DNA from: Pirellulales bacterium
GTDB lineage: Bacteria > Planctomycetota > Planctomycetia > Pirellulales > JACPPG01
NCBI GenBank assembly: GCA_035546535.1
Contig: DASZWQ010000138.1
Span: forward strand, 1-64,000
DNA length: 64,000 nucleotides
Direction: 5' to 3'
The translations under genes were made by a program, and so were the position numbers. Under the pieces are notes generated by a model. The model was not told the DNA's origin and searched no databases. It was given only the letters and a program-made list of their open reading frames with translations. Position 1 is the first letter of the stretch; each line of letters begins with the position of its first letter. Below, in pieces: positions 62,464-64,000 of the stretch.

Positions 62464-64000
62464 GCTTGTTTACCATCGGGCAAATCCTGCTGTTTCTGTT
62501 CGTGCTCGTGGCACTGGCCAAGCCGCTCGGCCGATTCATGACCCGCGTCTTCGAAGGGCGCCCCTGCGGACTGGACGTCGTCCTCGGCCCTGTCGAGCGC
62601 TTGATCTATCGCCTGGCCGGCGTGCGCCCACAGGAAGAAATGACGTGGAAGGTCTACGCCGGCGCGATGCTGCTGTTCAACTTCCTGGGCTTCCTCGTCG
62701 TTTATCTTCTGCAGCGCACTCAGCAGTGGCTGCCGTTGAACCCGCAGAGCTTTGCCAACGTCTCGCCCGATTCGTCGTTCAATACGGCGACGAGCTTTGC
62801 CACGAATACCAACTGGCAGGGCTACGGCGGCGAATCGACGATGAGTTACCTGACGCAAATGTTGGGGCTGACGGTGCAGAATTTCGTGTCGGCGGCGGCC
62901 GGACTGGCCGTACTGGCGGCGCTGATTCGGGGATTTCGCAGCCGGCCGGCGCCCAAGGCTGGCGAAGAGAAGGCCATGACGCACGGCGAAGGATTGATCG
63001 GCAACTTCTGGGTCGATCTGACGCGCAGCACGCTCTACATATTGCTGCCGCTATCGATCGTGCTGGCGGTGTTCCTCGTCTCGCAGGGCGTGGTGCAAAA
63101 TTTCGCCCCTTATGAGACGGCACAACTCGTCCAGCGCACCAAGGACGCCACCGGTCAGGAAGTGGCCGAACAACTGTTGCCGCTGGGGCCGGCGGCCTCG
63201 CAGATCGCCATCAAGCAATTGGGCACCAACGGAGGCGGATTCTTCAACGTCAATTCCGCGCACCCTTACGAAAATCCCACCCCGCTGGCGAATTTCTTTG
63301 AACTCCTGGCGATTCTCGTGATCTCGGCCGCGCTGTGCTATACGTTCGGCGAGATGGTCGGCGACACACGGCAGGGCTGGGCGATCCTGGCCACGATGCT
63401 GCTGATCTTCGTTCCGCTCGTGTTCCTGTGCGCGGGCTTGGAGGAGCATGGCAATCCGGCTTTCGCCGCGCTCGACGTCGACCAGCAGCCCAGCGATCAG
63501 CAGCCGGGGGGCAACATGGAAGGCAAGGAGGCCCGCTTCGGTATCGGCCCTTCGGCATTGTGGGCCAGCGCCACGACGGCCGCCTCGAACGGCAGCGTCA
63601 ACTGCATGCACGATTCGCTGACGCCGATGGGCGGTTTCGTCCCGATGTGGCTGATGCAATTGGGCGAGGTGATTTTCGGCGGCGTCGGCAGTGGTCTCTA
63701 CGGCATGCTGGCGTTTGCCATCATCACGGTCTTCGTGGCTGGCCTGATGGTCGGCCGCACGCCGGAATATCTGGGCAAGAAGATCGAAGCCTATGAAATG
63801 AAGATGGCTTCGCTGGTCATTCTGTTTCCGCCGCTGGTCGTGCTCGTGGGTGCGGCGATTGCCGTGGTGACGCCGGGAGGGCTCGTGACTCCGGCCGGCA
63901 CGCCCACGATTCCCAATCCTGGGCCGCACGGCTTCAGCGAGGTGCTCTACGCATTCTCGTCGGCCGGCAACAACAACGGCAGTGCCTTTGGCGGACTGAG
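62460..64000 (+). CDS. kdpA: KdpA, potassium-binding subunit of the Kdp ATPase (cut by window edge)
   Basis: 513 residues are visible and the frame runs off the window (the family is about 560-600). KdpA forms the K+ channel-like subunit of the KdpFABC pump for high-affinity uptake under K+ limitation. Four filter-like repeats are visible: GGESTMSYL, TNGGGFFNVN, SNGSVN and GNNNGSAFGG, and about ten membrane helices. Co-oriented with kdpF, with kdpB presumably following beyond the edge. Confidence 0.97.
   Translation, partial: MSLFTIGQILLFLFVLVALAKPLGRFMTRVFEGRPCGLDVVLGPVERLIYRLAGVRPQEEMTWKVYAGAMLLFNFLGFLVVYLLQRTQQWLPLNPQSFANVSPDSSFNTATSFATNTNWQGYGGESTMSYLTQMLGLTVQNFVSAAAGLAVLAALIRGFRSRPAPKAGEEKAMTHGEGLIGNFWVDLTRSTLYILLPLSIVLAVFLVSQGVVQNFAPYETAQLVQRTKDATGQEVAEQLLPLGPAASQIAIKQLGTNGGGFFNVNSAHPYENPTPLANFFELLAILVISAALCYTFGEMVGDTRQGWAILATMLLIFVPLVFLCAGLEEHGNPAFAALDVDQQPSDQQPGGNMEGKEARFGIGPSALWASATTAASNGSVNCMHDSLTPMGGFVPMWLMQLGEVIFGGVGSGLYGMLAFAIITVFVAGLMVGRTPEYLGKKIEAYEMKMASLVILFPPLVVLVGAAIAVVTPGGLVTPAGTPTIPNPGPHGFSEVLYAFSSAGNNNGSAFGGL

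Noticed and set aside
1-64000. tRNA, rRNA or prophage/integrative element
   Set aside because: No cloverleaf-like or rRNA sequence, integrase, transposase or attachment-type repeat was seen on reading both strands.

Overview
The window looks like chromosomal DNA of a high-GC planctomycete, most likely Pirellulales. The main reasons are a giant dehydrogenase-like protein ending in a PVC-type CxxCH haem domain, a DUF1598-like protein, an OmcB-like DUF11 repeat protein, a PEP-CTERM/HAF-repeat protein, a bacterial (5-formylfuran-3-yl)methyl phosphate synthase, and an intergenic inverted repeat of the kind whose reading frames spell 'LARRASEG' in planctomycete genomes. I see no rRNA, tRNA, CRISPR array, transposase or integrase. 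Gene order is mosaic, with many single genes and short operons. Most long frames antisense to genes are GC-driven shadows.

Layout. 0.1-1.4 kb: a flavin-dependent halogenase-like oxidoreductase. 1.4-4.9 kb (minus): an FHA-GAF-sigma54 activator, an FGE-fold exported protein and a membrane protein. 5.2-8.1 kb (minus): an exported PCMT-fold methyltransferase with an extra C-terminal domain, and a HEAT/VWA protein. 8.5-9.9 kb: the DUF1598-like protein. 10.1-15.3 kb (minus): a compact four-gene module of a WXG100-like protein, two small helical proteins and a 1358-residue membrane FtsK/SpoIIIE ATPase. This resembles a minimal type VII secretion core and is the most interesting item here. 15.6-19.5 kb: rpiB, an esterase, a channel-like two-helix protein, a histidine kinase and a small hydrolase. 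19.5-25 kb: a Gly-rich TPR protein, an outer-membrane barrel-like protein, an esterase and a serine beta-lactamase-like hydrolase.

25-35 kb: small exported or membrane proteins, a PilZ-like protein, mfnB coupled to a membrane gene, an NhaD-like antiporter, RNase D, a ModE-like regulator, a PQQ-type sugar dehydrogenase and an NHL-like lipoprotein. 35-48.3 kb: aldehyde dehydrogenase, lipoprotein, DUF11 protein, bioB, a PSP1 protein with a Cys-rich tail, a gamma carbonic anhydrase, the PVC haem protein and a cupin. 48.4-55.5 kb (mostly minus): two cardiolipin-synthase-like PLD proteins, a GT87 and a GT2 glycosyltransferase and a YdjC-type deacetylase, together an envelope lipid/glycan set. 55.8-61.8 kb: a small membrane protein, an MfnE-like kinase, an HpcH/HpaI aldolase, a HAF/PEP-CTERM protein, an in-frame metallopeptidase/Ldh-oxidoreductase frame and two small genes. 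62.2-64 kb: a kdp potassium-pump operon beginning with two tiny membrane proteins, with kdpA cut by the window edge.

Connections. mfnB and the MfnE-like kinase, about 28 kb apart, point to methanofuran-type cofactor synthesis and H4MPT-linked C1 metabolism. Kdp, the NhaD-like antiporter and possibly the channel-like protein concern cation balance. Several intergenic gaps hold palindromic repeats: three copies of a 38-bp element, a 24-bp-arm inverted repeat, and ATGATGA-rich palindromes between convergent genes.
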